Shown: positions 44,849 to 53,921 of the stretch, one piece after another | Position numbering within the stretch: the first letter of the stretch is position 1 | Layout of the letters: each line of letters opens with the position of its first letter | From: DASUXY01 sp035301985 | Lineage (GTDB): Bacteria > Bacillota > Bacilli > Bacillales > Amphibacillaceae | Reading direction: 5' to 3' | Assembly (NCBI GenBank): GCA_035301985.1 | Contig: DATGTE010000040.1 | Span: 35,659-99,658, forward strand | Length of the DNA: 64,000 nucleotides | Translations under genes and position numbers: made by a program | Notes under the pieces: model-generated | What the model saw: only the letters and a program-made list of their open reading frames with translations | Database searches by the model: none | What the model was told of the DNA's origin: nothing

Positions 44849-45871
44849 ATGCTAAAAAAGTTTACTCTGAGTACCCTCGTCGTCTTTGGGCTCGTTTTGT
44901 TACTATCTGCTTGTGGTGAAAAATCACAGGAAGATGTAGTAAAAAAACTAGATAAAAAATTAGAAGAGATGAAAGGTTATAAAGTCAAAGCTGAAATGAA
45001 AATGAATACGGGACAAGAGGACCAAACATACAACATCGATGTATGGCATAAAAAGAAAGACTTTTATCGTGTAGCCTTATCACACAACAAGGATGAGAAG
45101 AGCAGTCAAATGATTTTAAAAAACGAAGATGGTGTATATGTGCTCACTCCATCCTTAAACAAGAGCTTCAAATTTCAAACAGAGTGGCCGGATAATAGTA
45201 GTCAACCATACTTGTTCCAATCTCTTGTAGAAGATATCCAAAAGGATCCTGAGGCAAAGTTTGAAGCAAATGAATCACATTATATATTCCACACAAAAAC
45301 AAACTACCAGAGTAATAATAATTTACCTTACCAAGAAATCCATATTGATAAAAAAAGCTATACACCAACGCTTGTAAAAGTGATGGATGTTGATAACAAA
45401 TCTCTAGTAGAAGTCGAATTTTCTCAGTTCGACATGGATCCAAGCTTTAAGGATAAAGATTTTGTTTTAGAAGAGAATATGAAGACAAATAGTGAGCTTG
45501 CAGATGTTACAGCATCGAGTGATGTAACGGATGATGTGTTTACATTTTTATTTCCCGATTATACAGCTGGTGCTGAACTGGCGGAAAAGAAAGAAGTGGA
45601 CATAGACGATGGAGAAAGAATGATTTTAACTTACGCAGGAGATAAAAACTTTACGCTAGTCGAAGAAAAGCGGGATACGATTCCAACTCTATCTTCTCCG
45701 CAAGAAGTTGAAGGGGACATTGTAAATCTAGGCCATACCATTGGTGTGTTAACCAACAATTCCATTGAATGGTTTTACCAAGGCGTAAACTACTATTTAG
45801 CAAGCGATGAATTGACGAAAGATGAATTAATCAATATTGCACAATCGGTAACAGCAAAAGAAGTGAAATAA
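44849..45871 (+). CDS. ydcC: LolA-like lipoprotein YdcC
   Basis: 340 residues. Lipoprotein signal with LLLSACG, lipid Cys near position 22. The mature part is beta-strand-rich with repeated MKMNT, YNIDVWHK and EIHIDKKSYTPTLVKVMD segments typical of the outer-membrane-carrier-like fold. In B. subtilis ydcC is between acpS and alr and is transcribed in the mother cell during sporulation. ATG 44849 has AAGGGAG eight bases upstream and is preferred over 44843. Confidence 0.85.
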   Translation: MLKKFTLSTLVVFGLVLLLSACGEKSQEDVVKKLDKKLEEMKGYKVKAEMKMNTGQEDQTYNIDVWHKKKDFYRVALSHNKDEKSSQMILKNEDGVYVLTPSLNKSFKFQTEWPDNSSQPYLFQSLVEDIQKDPEAKFEANESHYIFHTKTNYQSNNNLPYQEIHIDKKSYTPTLVKVMDVDNKSLVEVEFSQFDMDPSFKDKDFVLEENMKTNSELADVTASSDVTDDVFTFLFPDYTAGAELAEKKEVDIDDGERMILTYAGDKNFTLVEEKRDTIPTLSSPQEVEGDIVNLGHTIGVLTNNSIEWFYQGVNYYLASDELTKDELINIAQSVTAKEVK

Positions 45872-45885
45872 ATGTATGCGAAATG

Positions 45886-45919
45886 AGCAGGCTCATCTTC
45901 GGTTGGAGTCTGCTTTTTA
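45886..45919 (+). terminator. Terminator after ydcC
   Basis: Hairpin AGCAGGCTC / GAGTCTGCT with T5. The rest of the 370-base gap before alr shows no further gene or motif I can support. Confidence 0.7.
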
Positions 45920-46244
45920 TTGTTGGCTCATTAAAAATTGTGCTCTGTACGAACGACATTCCTATGACACTCTATTAAGCGAGATGTTCATTTAATAAAC
46001 AAAAGAAATGAGGATTGCTTCCACTCTCATTACCGTACATGACTGACATAAATGAACAAATGGCACATTTAACGAATATGGACCGACAGAAATGCTCCGT
46101 GCATAGCAATTCTTTCTATTTTTCAAGTCATAAAATGATGGTCGTGGCTACATTTGTAAGTAAAAATAGTATAAACTAGATAAAAGAGAATTTGTTAGCA
46201 ATAAGCAATTGTTCTCGTTTTCTTTGGAGGGGAGAATCTTTTCT

Positions 46245-47363
46245 ATGACGCAAACTATATATAGGGGAACATGGGCGGAAGTTGATTTAAATTGTATTGA
46301 ACGAAATATACTACAGATGAAAAAGAAATTGCCTCAGCATACTGAGGTGATCGCTGTCGTTAAAGCAAATGGATATGGCCATGGGAGTGTTCAAGTTGCT
46401 AAAAGAGCACTTAAAGCAGGGGCCAAGGCTTTGGCGGTTGCATTGTTGGAAGAAGCTTTAGTTTTACGTGCAGCAGAGATTAAGGCTCCGATTCTCGTGT
46501 TAGGATGGGTATCTCCAAAATATGCCCCGATTGCCAGCAAACATGACATCACATTGACTTTTTTTCAGGCAGAATGGTTGGATGAAGCGAGGACACAACT
46601 ACGCAACAAACCGTTAAAACTCCATATGAAATGGGACACAGGTATGGGGAGAATTGGCATTCGTACTGAAGATGAGCTCCGCCGTATCATTCAGCATGTA
46701 AATAACGATCCGCATCTCTCACTTACAGGTATTTATACACATTTTGCTACGGCAGATGCATCAGACTTAACTTATTTTTATGAACAGAAGAAACGGTTTG
46801 ACCAATTGTTACGTACATTCAAACAGCTGTGGCCTCATCCTGTAATGATTCATATTGCTAACAGTGCAGCGGCGATTCGTTTTCCGAAAGAAATGCATAA
46901 TTACATTCGTTTTGGCATATCCATGTATGGGTTGTATCCTTCAAAAACTGTTCGAGATGAACAAAATATTGAACTCGCTGAAGCGTTCTCATTACACAGC
47001 AAACTGATTCATGTGAAAAAAGTTCCTGCTAGGACATCGATAAGTTATGGAAAAACATTTACAACGAACCAACCGGAATGGATCGGGACGATTCCGATTG
47101 GTTATGGAGATGGATGGATAAGAAAACTACAAGGATTTAAAGTGTTGGTAAATGGAAAGAAAATGCCAATTGTTGGTCGGATTTGTATGGATCAAACGAT
47201 GATCCTTTTAGATCAAAAGTATGCGCTCGGTACAAAAGTTACCTTGATTGGGGAACAATACAATGAAAGAATTAAGATGGATGATGTGGCTGACCATTTA
47301 GAGACAATTAATTATGAAATTCCTTGCATGATTAATAGCCGAGTGCCAAGAATCTACAAATAA
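46245..47363 (+). CDS. alr: Alanine racemase
   Basis: 372 residues. PLP lysine in VIAVVKANGYGHG (K40), catalytic tyrosine in SISYGKTF, and YGLYP and GRICMDQTM motifs. It makes D-alanine for peptidoglycan. ATG 46245 follows GGAGGGGAG; the longer frame from 46209 has no site. It lies upstream of ndoAI as in B. subtilis. Confidence 0.94.
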   Translation: MTQTIYRGTWAEVDLNCIERNILQMKKKLPQHTEVIAVVKANGYGHGSVQVAKRALKAGAKALAVALLEEALVLRAAEIKAPILVLGWVSPKYAPIASKHDITLTFFQAEWLDEARTQLRNKPLKLHMKWDTGMGRIGIRTEDELRRIIQHVNNDPHLSLTGIYTHFATADASDLTYFYEQKKRFDQLLRTFKQLWPHPVMIHIANSAAAIRFPKEMHNYIRFGISMYGLYPSKTVRDEQNIELAEAFSLHSKLIHVKKVPARTSISYGKTFTTNQPEWIGTIPIGYGDGWIRKLQGFKVLVNGKKMPIVGRICMDQTMILLDQKYALGTKVTLIGEQYNERIKMDDVADHLETINYEIPCMINSRVPRIYK

Positions 47364-47466
47364 GAGAGAACTTTTCTCATGGATCATCCAGCTGTATATG
47401 TATGTTTATATTTTGCAACTTTTTGTGCAATCCACGTAAATAATCGTCATCAATACTCAACCATTC

Positions 47467-47491
47467 ATACCCTTTTTAGCTGAAAATAAAC
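47467..47491 (-). promoter_or_regulatory. Sigma-B-like promoter on the minus strand behind alr
   Basis: On the minus strand GTTTAT, 13-base spacer, GGGTAT. Transcription would run toward the 3' end of alr, antisense to it. There is no minus-strand gene before the alr end at 47363. May be chance. Confidence 0.4.
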
Positions 47492-47531
47492 GTATTTCGA
47501 TGAATTTTTCTATAAAACACCCGATAATTCT

Positions 47532-47560
47532 TTGCAAAGATGAAATCGGAATGATATTAT
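47532..47560 (+). promoter_or_regulatory. Sigma-A promoter of ndoAI-ndoA
   Basis: TTGCAA (47532-47537), 17-base spacer, TATTAT (47555-47560), 190 bases before the ndoAI start. The remainder of the 387-base alr-ndoAI gap holds no ORF of note. Confidence 0.55.
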
Positions 47561-47750
47561 AAATGTAATTTCAAAGGAGTGTTCTAAAGTCAGTATTAAA
47601 ATTTGAATGTTTTTTGCCTAGTGCAATGGAAATGCCAATATTTGACAGAAAAGCATGCTGATGATTCGATTTACCGATCGACATCAGGACAATTGACTTT
47701 GGGAACATCTGCGAACATTGTCGTTTAACCGTTGGTGGAGGTGCATGGTT

Positions 47751-48035
47751 TTGTCAGAGAGCTTACAAGAAATTTCAGTACGACTACCAAAAACCCTGTT
47801 AAATGAGGTGGATGGCATAGTGAAAAATGAGAATAGAGATCTTAGTGATTTCATCTATCAAGCTACAAAAACGTATTTAGATTTCAAGAAGGAAGAACAT
47901 TTACAAAAGTTTTATGAATCCATGCAAAGAGGTTATCAAGAGATGGCAAGAATTAATCTCACCATTGCTTCGGAGGCTTTCCAAGCTGAAGAGGAGGCGG
48001 AAAACACCCTAGAGCGCTCTGTGATCGGGGTGTAG
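47751..48035 (+). CDS. ndoAI: Antitoxin EndoAI (MazE-like, ribbon-helix-helix)
   Basis: 94 residues from TTG 47751 with GGAGGTG eight bases upstream; this gives MSESLQEISVRLP, matching the B. subtilis start. An ATG at 47745 is possible. The N-terminal ribbon-helix-helix (ISVRLPKTLLNEVDG) binds operator DNA, and the C-terminus (GYQEMARINLTIASEAFQAE) binds the toxin EndoA. Toxin gene begins five bases later. Confidence 0.9.
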   Translation: MSESLQEISVRLPKTLLNEVDGIVKNENRDLSDFIYQATKTYLDFKKEEHLQKFYESMQRGYQEMARINLTIASEAFQAEEEAENTLERSVIGV

Positions 48036-48039
48036 TCAT

Positions 48040-48399
48040 TTGATTGTTCAAAGGGGCGAAGTGTATTTCGCTGATTTGTCCCCTGTCGTCGGATCTGAGC
48101 AGGGGGGCATTCGCCCGGTACTCATTTTGCAAAATGATATCGGGAATCGGTTTAGCCCAACCGTTATCGTGGCTGCGATCACTGCCCAAATCCAAAAAGC
48201 TAAATTGCCAACACATGTAGAAATTGATGCAAAGCGTTATGGGTTTGATCGCAATTCTGTCATCTTATTAGAACAAATCAGAACGTTGGATAAACAACGG
48301 TTAACTGATAAAATTACGAAACTAGATGATGAAATGATGGAAAAGATTAATCACGCATTAGAAATTAGTCTAGGTTTAAAAGATATGTACGACCATTGA
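48040..48399 (+). CDS. ndoA: mRNA endonuclease toxin EndoA (MazF family)
   Basis: 119 residues, close to the B. subtilis protein: VQRGEVYFADLSPVVGSEQGGIRPV, NRFSPTVIVAAITAQ and KLPTHVEI. EndoA cuts mRNA at UACAU in B. subtilis. The TTG start has GGGGTG nine bases upstream. Coupled to ndoAI; rsbR follows after a hairpin and 260 bases. Confidence 0.94.
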   Translation: MIVQRGEVYFADLSPVVGSEQGGIRPVLILQNDIGNRFSPTVIVAAITAQIQKAKLPTHVEIDAKRYGFDRNSVILLEQIRTLDKQRLTDKITKLDDEMMEKINHALEISLGLKDMYDH

Positions 48400-48432
48400 T
48401 CCCTCGATTGTAATATCTAGGGATTTTTTATT
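48399..48432 (+). terminator. Terminator after ndoA
   Basis: Stem ATCCCT / AGGGAT, touching the ndoA stop codon, then TTTTTATTTTT. Confidence 0.6.
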
Positions 48433-48659
48433 TTTGGATTCAAAACCTTACCTAAATGGGCCCTGTATCTTTTAACTGGCTTGAATGATTCATCGAATAC
48501 GTTACAAAGGCAAAAACCCACTGAATGAACGTTTGCTTTATGTTAAAATAATAGTCATAATCAATATTTTCAAACATGTAATTTATCTTATTATTGTTAG
48601 TGAAGGAGCTACTTACAAGGGTTGTCATACACAACGAAGATGCTGAGGGGGAGACCGTG

Positions 48660-49529
48660 ATGGAGAAAACGTTACGAAAAATAGCTATTGAAAATAGTGA
48701 TATAATTGTCGATATGTGGTTTGAAGAAATTCGTTCACTAAAAGAAGAAAACTACATGACATCTATTTCTGATGAATTATTCGACCTTACCAATCGAGAG
48801 TTTGTCAATGTAATTTTTTCGAGCATCAAAGATCAAAGCTCCATGAACAGATTGGAGAGATTTTCAGAAAAAATTATTAAATTAGGTTGTCCCTTAAGTT
48901 ATATCATCGATGGGTTGCAAGTTTTTCGGCGCGTCAACGTTGACTTTATATTAAATCAAAATGACCAAGTCGATACAGCGTATTTTTCAAGTGTCATGAC
49001 GAGTGTTGATACGTGGCTGGAACCAATTGTTCGCAAGCTTGTCAATGAGTATTCTGTGAGTTGGGAGCATACCGTATCCTTACAAAAGGTCGCTTTACAA
49101 GAGTTATCAGCCCCTTTGATTCCAGTCATCGATGGAATAACGATTATGCCTCTTATCGGTACAATTGATACAGAACGGGCGACACAGATCATGGAAAATT
49201 TGCTTGAGGGGGCGATTCAACATAATTCATCTGTCGTGTTAATCGATATCACTGGTGTTCCAGTAGTCGATACGATGGTTGCTCATCATATTATTCAAGC
49301 CGTTGAAGCCGTACATCTCATCGGTGCAACGTGTATCCTCGTAGGCATCCGGCCGGAAATTGCTCAAACGATTGTCAACTTAGGAATCGATTTAGAAAAG
49401 TTCCATACGACAAGCTCCTTAAAAAAAGGATTTATGAAGGCATTAAAACTTACCGATCGCCATATCGTTGATTCGCATCCAAAAGATGAGAGCCTCGAAC
49501 AGTTGATTAACTCAATAAAAGGAGAGTAG
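48660..49529 (+). CDS. rsbR: RsbR stressosome co-antagonist
   Basis: 289 residues. Non-heme globin-like sensor N-terminus (about 1-150) and a STAS domain (about 165-285) with the RsbT-phosphorylated threonines in PVVDTMVAHHI and in the later IRPEIAQTI stretch. RsbR with RsbS forms the cytoplasmic stressosome that holds RsbT until stress. ATG 48660 has GAGGGGGAGA upstream; the ORF could extend to 48594 but without a site. First gene of the eight-gene rsb-sigB operon. Confidence 0.93.
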   Translation: MEKTLRKIAIENSDIIVDMWFEEIRSLKEENYMTSISDELFDLTNREFVNVIFSSIKDQSSMNRLERFSEKIIKLGCPLSYIIDGLQVFRRVNVDFILNQNDQVDTAYFSSVMTSVDTWLEPIVRKLVNEYSVSWEHTVSLQKVALQELSAPLIPVIDGITIMPLIGTIDTERATQIMENLLEGAIQHNSSVVLIDITGVPVVDTMVAHHIIQAVEAVHLIGATCILVGIRPEIAQTIVNLGIDLEKFHTTSSLKKGFMKALKLTDRHIVDSHPKDESLEQLINSIKGE

Positions 49530-49535
49530 AAGATC

Positions 49536-49892
49536 GTGCGTATTCCAATCTTAAAATTACACAATTATTTACTCGTTTCCATTCAGGTTGAAATAGACGA
49601 TCAAACCGCTATCAAATTTCAGGAAGATTTGTTAAATAAAATTCATAAAAGTGGTGCAATAGGAGTTGTCATCGATCTTACGTCTGTCGAAATTATCGAT
49701 TCATTTATTGCCAAAGTTTTAGGGGATGTTGTTACCATGTCTGATCTTATGGGGGCGAAAGTAGTATTAACCGGAATTCAGCCAGCGGTTGCCATGACGT
49801 TAGTTGATTTAGGTATTCATCTAAAAAATGTTCCAACCGCCTTAAACCTTGAACAAGGTTTAATGAAACTCCATCAGGAATTGGGGGAATGA
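49536..49892 (+). CDS. rsbS: RsbS stressosome scaffold antagonist
   Basis: 118 residues, one STAS domain. The phosphorylated Ser is in EIIDSFIAKVLGD. Very close to the B. subtilis protein (IPILKLHNYLLVSIQ). The GTG start lies six bases behind rsbR. Ends overlapping rsbT by four bases. Confidence 0.94.
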   Translation: MRIPILKLHNYLLVSIQVEIDDQTAIKFQEDLLNKIHKSGAIGVVIDLTSVEIIDSFIAKVLGDVVTMSDLMGAKVVLTGIQPAVAMTLVDLGIHLKNVPTALNLEQGLMKLHQELGE

Positions 49893-50293
49893 TGATGGCC
49901 CTCTCCTGTGTGAACATTGAAAAAGAATGGGATATCGTCGGGGCTCGCCAACTGGGACGTGATATTGCAAAGAGCATTGGTTTTGGGTCAGTTGATCAGG
50001 CGCGGATTGCCACGGCTATATCTGAATTAGCAAGAAATATATACTTATATGCTGGGAGTGGAAAGATTTGCTTCGAAGTGATCGAAAATATGGATCAAGT
50101 CGGAATACGCATGATAGCGACTGACACAGGTCCTGGCATGAAAGATATCGGACAAGCAATGGCGGATGGTTACACCACATCTGGTGGTCTAGGTGCAGGC
50201 CTTCCAGGTGTAAAGCGTCTCATGGATGAATTTGATATTAAAACAGCCGTCAATGTCGGCACGAAGGTAAAAGCAGTTAAATGGCTCCGTTAA
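49889..50293 (+). CDS. rsbT: RsbT serine kinase / activator of RsbU
   Basis: 134 residues, GHKL-type ATPase: TAISELARNIYLYA (N box), ATDTGPGM and SGGLGAGLPGVKRLMDEF (G boxes). RsbT phosphorylates RsbR and RsbS under stress and then binds RsbU. ATGATGATG at 49889 allows more than one start codon. Confidence 0.94.
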   Translation: MMMALSCVNIEKEWDIVGARQLGRDIAKSIGFGSVDQARIATAISELARNIYLYAGSGKICFEVIENMDQVGIRMIATDTGPGMKDIGQAMADGYTTSGGLGAGLPGVKRLMDEFDIKTAVNVGTKVKAVKWLR

Positions 50294-50391
50294 CGCAATT
50301 CATTCATATCGATGTGCCTAGATGCAAACAAATAGACGAGATAAATAAACAAATCGTTTTTGGTGGTGTTTTAATAAGAGGGAGGTACCCT

Positions 50392-51402
50392 ATGAATACG
50401 ATGGATGTCAACGTATTAAAATACAAAGATCTATTGAAACATTATGTCGAAACACAAGATGAAAAAGCACTGTATGGTGCTGAAAAAATTACGCGGTCAT
50501 TTATCAAAAATGATATGTTGCCAGAGGAAATCGTCCACTTACATATCCAAGCTTTACGTGAATTGTATCCACAGATTCCTCGAGAAGTGCAACATGCTAT
50601 GAACTTTTTATTAGAAACGATGATTTCGTATGGACTCGCTCATCAAGAATTTCAAACATTACGCCAAAAACAATTGGAATTAGAATCGGAAATTGCCATC
50701 GCCGCAAGTATGCAAGAAACGCTTTTAGCTACGAAAAAGCCCGAAACGGCTGATCTAGACATAGGTGTAATTAGTGTACCTGCCCAACAAATGAATGGGG
50801 ATTATTATCATTTTATTAAAGACCAGGCTGGTTCAATTGGAATTGCTGTGGCTGATGTGATTGGTAAAGGCATACCCGCAGCGTTGTGCATGTCTATGAT
50901 TAAATATTCAATGGACAGTTTACCTGAAGAAACGATGTGTCCAAGTTCCATTCTGGAAGCACTAAACCGTGTCATTGGGCGTAATATCGATGATGATATG
51001 TTTATTACGATGTTTTATGCTCAGTATCATTGTGAAGAGAGCATATTAACATATTCGTCTGCTGGCCATGAACCAGGTTTTTATTACAATGCGAAACAAG
51101 ATGTATTTAAAGAAATTAAGGCGAAGGGTTTATTGTTAGGGGTATCACCAAAAGCCAAATACCGTCAGTATGAACTTTGCTTAGAAAAAGGAGATATGGT
51201 AATTTTACTGACAGATGGTGTAACAGAATGTAGACAAGGTGATCAGTTTATTGAACGAAGTGAAGTGCTCGAAATTATTAGCAAATATGCTTATTTACCT
51301 GCCCAACAAGCTGTAGAACAGGTTTACAATCATTTTCAACGTTTGCAAAATTTTGATTTGCGAGATGATTTTACGCTCATTATGTTGCGAAAAAAAGTTT
51401 AA
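50392..51402 (+). CDS. rsbU: RsbU PP2C-type phosphatase (environmental branch)
   Basis: 336 residues. N-terminal RsbT-binding helices (1-85), then a PPM phosphatase domain with MNGDYYHFI, VADVIGKGIPAAL and LLTDGVTECR, the metal-binding aspartates. It dephosphorylates RsbV-P. ATG 50392 follows GAGGGAGG and gives the B. subtilis length; the frame is open back to 50281 but that part shows no similarity. A gap of 98 bases separates it from rsbT. Confidence 0.93.
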   Translation: MNTMDVNVLKYKDLLKHYVETQDEKALYGAEKITRSFIKNDMLPEEIVHLHIQALRELYPQIPREVQHAMNFLLETMISYGLAHQEFQTLRQKQLELESEIAIAASMQETLLATKKPETADLDIGVISVPAQQMNGDYYHFIKDQAGSIGIAVADVIGKGIPAALCMSMIKYSMDSLPEETMCPSSILEALNRVIGRNIDDDMFITMFYAQYHCEESILTYSSAGHEPGFYYNAKQDVFKEIKAKGLLLGVSPKAKYRQYELCLEKGDMVILLTDGVTECRQGDQFIERSEVLEIISKYAYLPAQQAVEQVYNHFQRLQNFDLRDDFTLIMLRKKV

Positions 51403-51422
51403 CACGTAACCGAGAAGGGAAG
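51397..51422 (+). promoter_or_regulatory. Internal sigma-B promoter of rsbV-rsbW-sigB-rsbX
   Basis: GTTTAA (51397-51402, identical to the sigma-B -35, overlapping the rsbU stop), 14 bases, GGGAAG (consensus GGGTAT). Its location matches the autoregulatory promoter of B. subtilis. The 223-base rsbU-rsbV gap has no other gene. Confidence 0.65.
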
Positions 51423-51625
51423 CGACTGATATGGGAGAGTGTATTTAATCAAAAAACATTCGTTATGATTGACACGCTCACGATATCCTTTATGTCGTAA
51501 ACTTACGTAAAAGCGAAAACGAAGTATTTTACGCATATGAGGTATTAAAAAAAGTAGAGTCATAGGAAAGGCAGGTGTAAGTGACGAGATTCGCGTATGA
51601 AAACGAGAATTTCTGTCACGTGTGA

Positions 51626-51967
51626 ATGGAATTAAATATAAACGTTGTTCATGAGAAGGAGAAAGTAATTGTTTCCGTTTCAGGAGAAATTGATGCATAT
51701 ACAGCACCAAAATTGAAAGAAACACTTCTACCCTTAACGAATGACCAAGGAAATGATATCGAAGTAAACTTAAAAGATGTTGAATATATGGATAGTACAG
51801 GATTAGGTGTTTTTATTAGCGCTTTGAAATCCACCAACGAACACCAATCCCAATTAAAACTCGTTCAACTACAGTCCCGTGTTATGAGAGTCTTTGAAAT
51901 AACTGGTTTGGACCAAATTATGGATATTCATGCCGATTCGGGGGGCATAAATGATGGAAGCATTTGA
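51626..51967 (+). CDS. rsbV: RsbV anti-anti-sigma factor
   Basis: 113 residues, STAS domain. The serine phosphorylated by RsbW lies in YMDSTGLGVF. Unphosphorylated RsbV captures RsbW. The ribosome binding site before ATG 51626 is poor (GTGTGA). Overlaps rsbW by 17 bases, indicating translational coupling. Confidence 0.93.
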   Translation: MELNINVVHEKEKVIVSVSGEIDAYTAPKLKETLLPLTNDQGNDIEVNLKDVEYMDSTGLGVFISALKSTNEHQSQLKLVQLQSRVMRVFEITGLDQIMDIHADSGGINDGSI

Positions 51968-52430
51968 TTTTATTGAAATGAAAATCCCAGCAAAACCAGA
52001 ATATGTAGGTGTGATTCGTTTAGCTGTTTCTGGTATAGCCAATCGTATGGGGTTTGTGTACGAAGATATTGAAGACTTAAAAATAGCGATTTCAGAAGCG
52101 ATCACCAATGCCGTTACTCATGCCTATCATGAAGAAGAGTTAGGTGAAGTGACGATTGGTTTTGGTGTATACGCGAACCGCTTGGAGGTTATGGTAGCTG
52201 ACCATGGAGGTAGTTTTGACTTAAAAAAAGTGAAAGATATGATCGGTCCATATCAAAAGGACGAACCCATTGAAAATTTACGTGAAGGAGGATTTGGACT
52301 TTTTTTAATTCAATCATTGATGGATAAAGTGGAGATTAACAATGAACGCGGAGTAATCGTCCTAATGACAAAGTACCTGAACGAAACCGAGGTGGTCTTT
52401 CATGACGGCCAAATCTCGACGCCCCAGTGA
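51951..52430 (+). CDS. rsbW: RsbW anti-sigma-B factor, serine kinase
   Basis: 159 residues, GHKL kinase: SEAITNAVTHAYHE and GGFGLFLIQSLMDKV. It binds SigB or phosphorylates RsbV. ATG 51951 or 51954 after GGGGGC. Overlaps sigB by 29 bases. Confidence 0.94.
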   Translation: MMEAFDFIEMKIPAKPEYVGVIRLAVSGIANRMGFVYEDIEDLKIAISEAITNAVTHAYHEEELGEVTIGFGVYANRLEVMVADHGGSFDLKKVKDMIGPYQKDEPIENLREGGFGLFLIQSLMDKVEINNERGVIVLMTKYLNETEVVFHDGQISTPQ

Positions 52431-53193
52431 GAGTAAGGACGAAATATCCGAGTTGATACTCTACTTACAAAAGCATCCAACCGATGAACATGCTCAAGAG
52501 AAGGTTGTTTTAGCCTATGAAAAACTTGTCCATTCCTTGGCGAGAAAGTACTCTCGAAATAGCGATATTCATGAAGATCTCGTTCAAGTTGGCATGATTG
52601 GTTTATTAGGGGCAATTCGTAGGTTCGATCCATCTTATGGTCGATCGTTTGAAACATTCGCTATTCCGACCATTCTCGGTGAAATTAAACGGTTCATTCG
52701 CGATAAAACATGGAGTGTTCATGTTCCTAGACGGATTAAAGAATTAGGACCAAAGATAAAAAAAGCGGCTGATCAACTGACCTCGATAAACCAAAAGTCA
52801 CCAACAATCCGTGAAATAGCTGATTATTTAGACGTAACGGAAGAAGAGGTGTTGGAAACAATGGAAATGGGGAGAAGTTATCGAGCGCTTTCAGCGGATC
52901 GGAAAATCGAAGCGGATTCGGATGGCGGATCGGTTTCTCTTATGGATTTGATTGGTACGCGTGATCATAGCTACCATAAAATGGATGCAAAAATTCTGTT
53001 AGAAAGCATCATGCCGATCTTATCGGATCGTGAACAAAAGATATTACAATGTACATTTTTTGAGAATAAAAGTCAGAAGGAAACAGGCGAATTATTAGGC
53101 ATTTCACAAATGCATGTTTCAAGACTACAGCGTCAATCTCTACGGAAATTGAATGAATTCATTCAATCCGAAAGCTCGGAGGTATTGGATTGA
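52402..53193 (+). CDS. sigB: RNA polymerase general stress sigma factor SigB
   Basis: 263 residues, SigB/F/G subfamily. Region 2 (DLVQVGMIGLLGAIRRFDPS), region 3 and region 4 (SQKETGELLGISQMHVSRLQRQ) are intact. It recognises GTTTAA / GGGTAT promoters, of which matching examples occur in this window. GAGGTGG precedes ATG 52402. Confidence 0.96.
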   Translation: MTAKSRRPSESKDEISELILYLQKHPTDEHAQEKVVLAYEKLVHSLARKYSRNSDIHEDLVQVGMIGLLGAIRRFDPSYGRSFETFAIPTILGEIKRFIRDKTWSVHVPRRIKELGPKIKKAADQLTSINQKSPTIREIADYLDVTEEEVLETMEMGRSYRALSADRKIEADSDGGSVSLMDLIGTRDHSYHKMDAKILLESIMPILSDREQKILQCTFFENKSQKETGELLGISQMHVSRLQRQSLRKLNEFIQSESSEVLD

Positions 53194-53798
53194 TGAGGCA
53201 AGAAAAAGTTCAAGTGGCTACATATCAGAAGGCGAAAAGAGGCAATCACTGTTGTGGCGACAGTTATTTTTATAAAGAAACAGACCGTGAGTTTATATGT
53301 GTGTTATCTGATGGATTAGGAAGTGGGAAATATGCAAAACAATCCTCTCAAATTGTCGTCGATATCATTAAGGATCATTTGCACGTCCCCATCGAACAAC
53401 TCACCACAAAGTTGAATGAACAATTACTTGGCAAGCGTGGAGTCGTCTTAGGAATTTTAAAAATGAATTTTGATGAACAACGCTACTCTTTTTCATCCAT
53501 CGGTAACATTGGCGTCATGACGATTACAAATGGAGAAAGAAAGCGAATGATTCCAAGTACAGGGTATTTAGCAGGTTTTCAGCGTCCGTTTAAAAAAGTA
53601 ATCGGAAAAATTGAACCTGAAATGACTTTTCTTTTGTTCTCTGATGGGGTAACTGATCGCGATTTATCACAAAGATTTCTTTTAAATACGAATGCAAATA
53701 TGGATGAGTTGATTCAACAATTTACAGCCTATCATCAAAACCGAATTATAGATGATACGACCTTAATTGCTATGCATTATAGGGGAAGTAAAGACTAA
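53190..53798 (+). CDS. rsbX: RsbX phosphatase, stressosome feedback
   Basis: 202 residues, PPM-type domain (CVLSDGLGSGKYAK, LLFSDGVTDRD). RsbX dephosphorylates RsbS and RsbR to reset the stressosome. ATGA overlap with sigB, followed by a strong terminator, so it is the last gene of the operon. Confidence 0.93.
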   Translation: MMRQEKVQVATYQKAKRGNHCCGDSYFYKETDREFICVLSDGLGSGKYAKQSSQIVVDIIKDHLHVPIEQLTTKLNEQLLGKRGVVLGILKMNFDEQRYSFSSIGNIGVMTITNGERKRMIPSTGYLAGFQRPFKKVIGKIEPEMTFLLFSDGVTDRDLSQRFLLNTNANMDELIQQFTAYHQNRIIDDTTLIAMHYRGSKD

Positions 53799-53822
53799 CA
53801 AATATGTTGGTCTTTTTTTTAC
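53791..53822 (+). terminator. Terminator of the rsb-sigB operon
   Basis: Stem AAGACTAACA / TGTTGGTCTT, loop 4, then a run of T. It overlaps the rsbX end. Confidence 0.85.
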
Positions 53823-53921
53823 GTTTTACTGTATTGATTTTTACGCCAAAATCAATAGTATAAGTGGGAAATGACCTCATTCTTTGATAAAATAAACGGT
53901 GCGCATAAAGGAGGAAATATT

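Noticed and set aside
50281..50391. N-terminal extension of RsbU
   Set aside because: The ribosome binding site GAGGGAGG and alignment with B. subtilis RsbU place the start at 50392.
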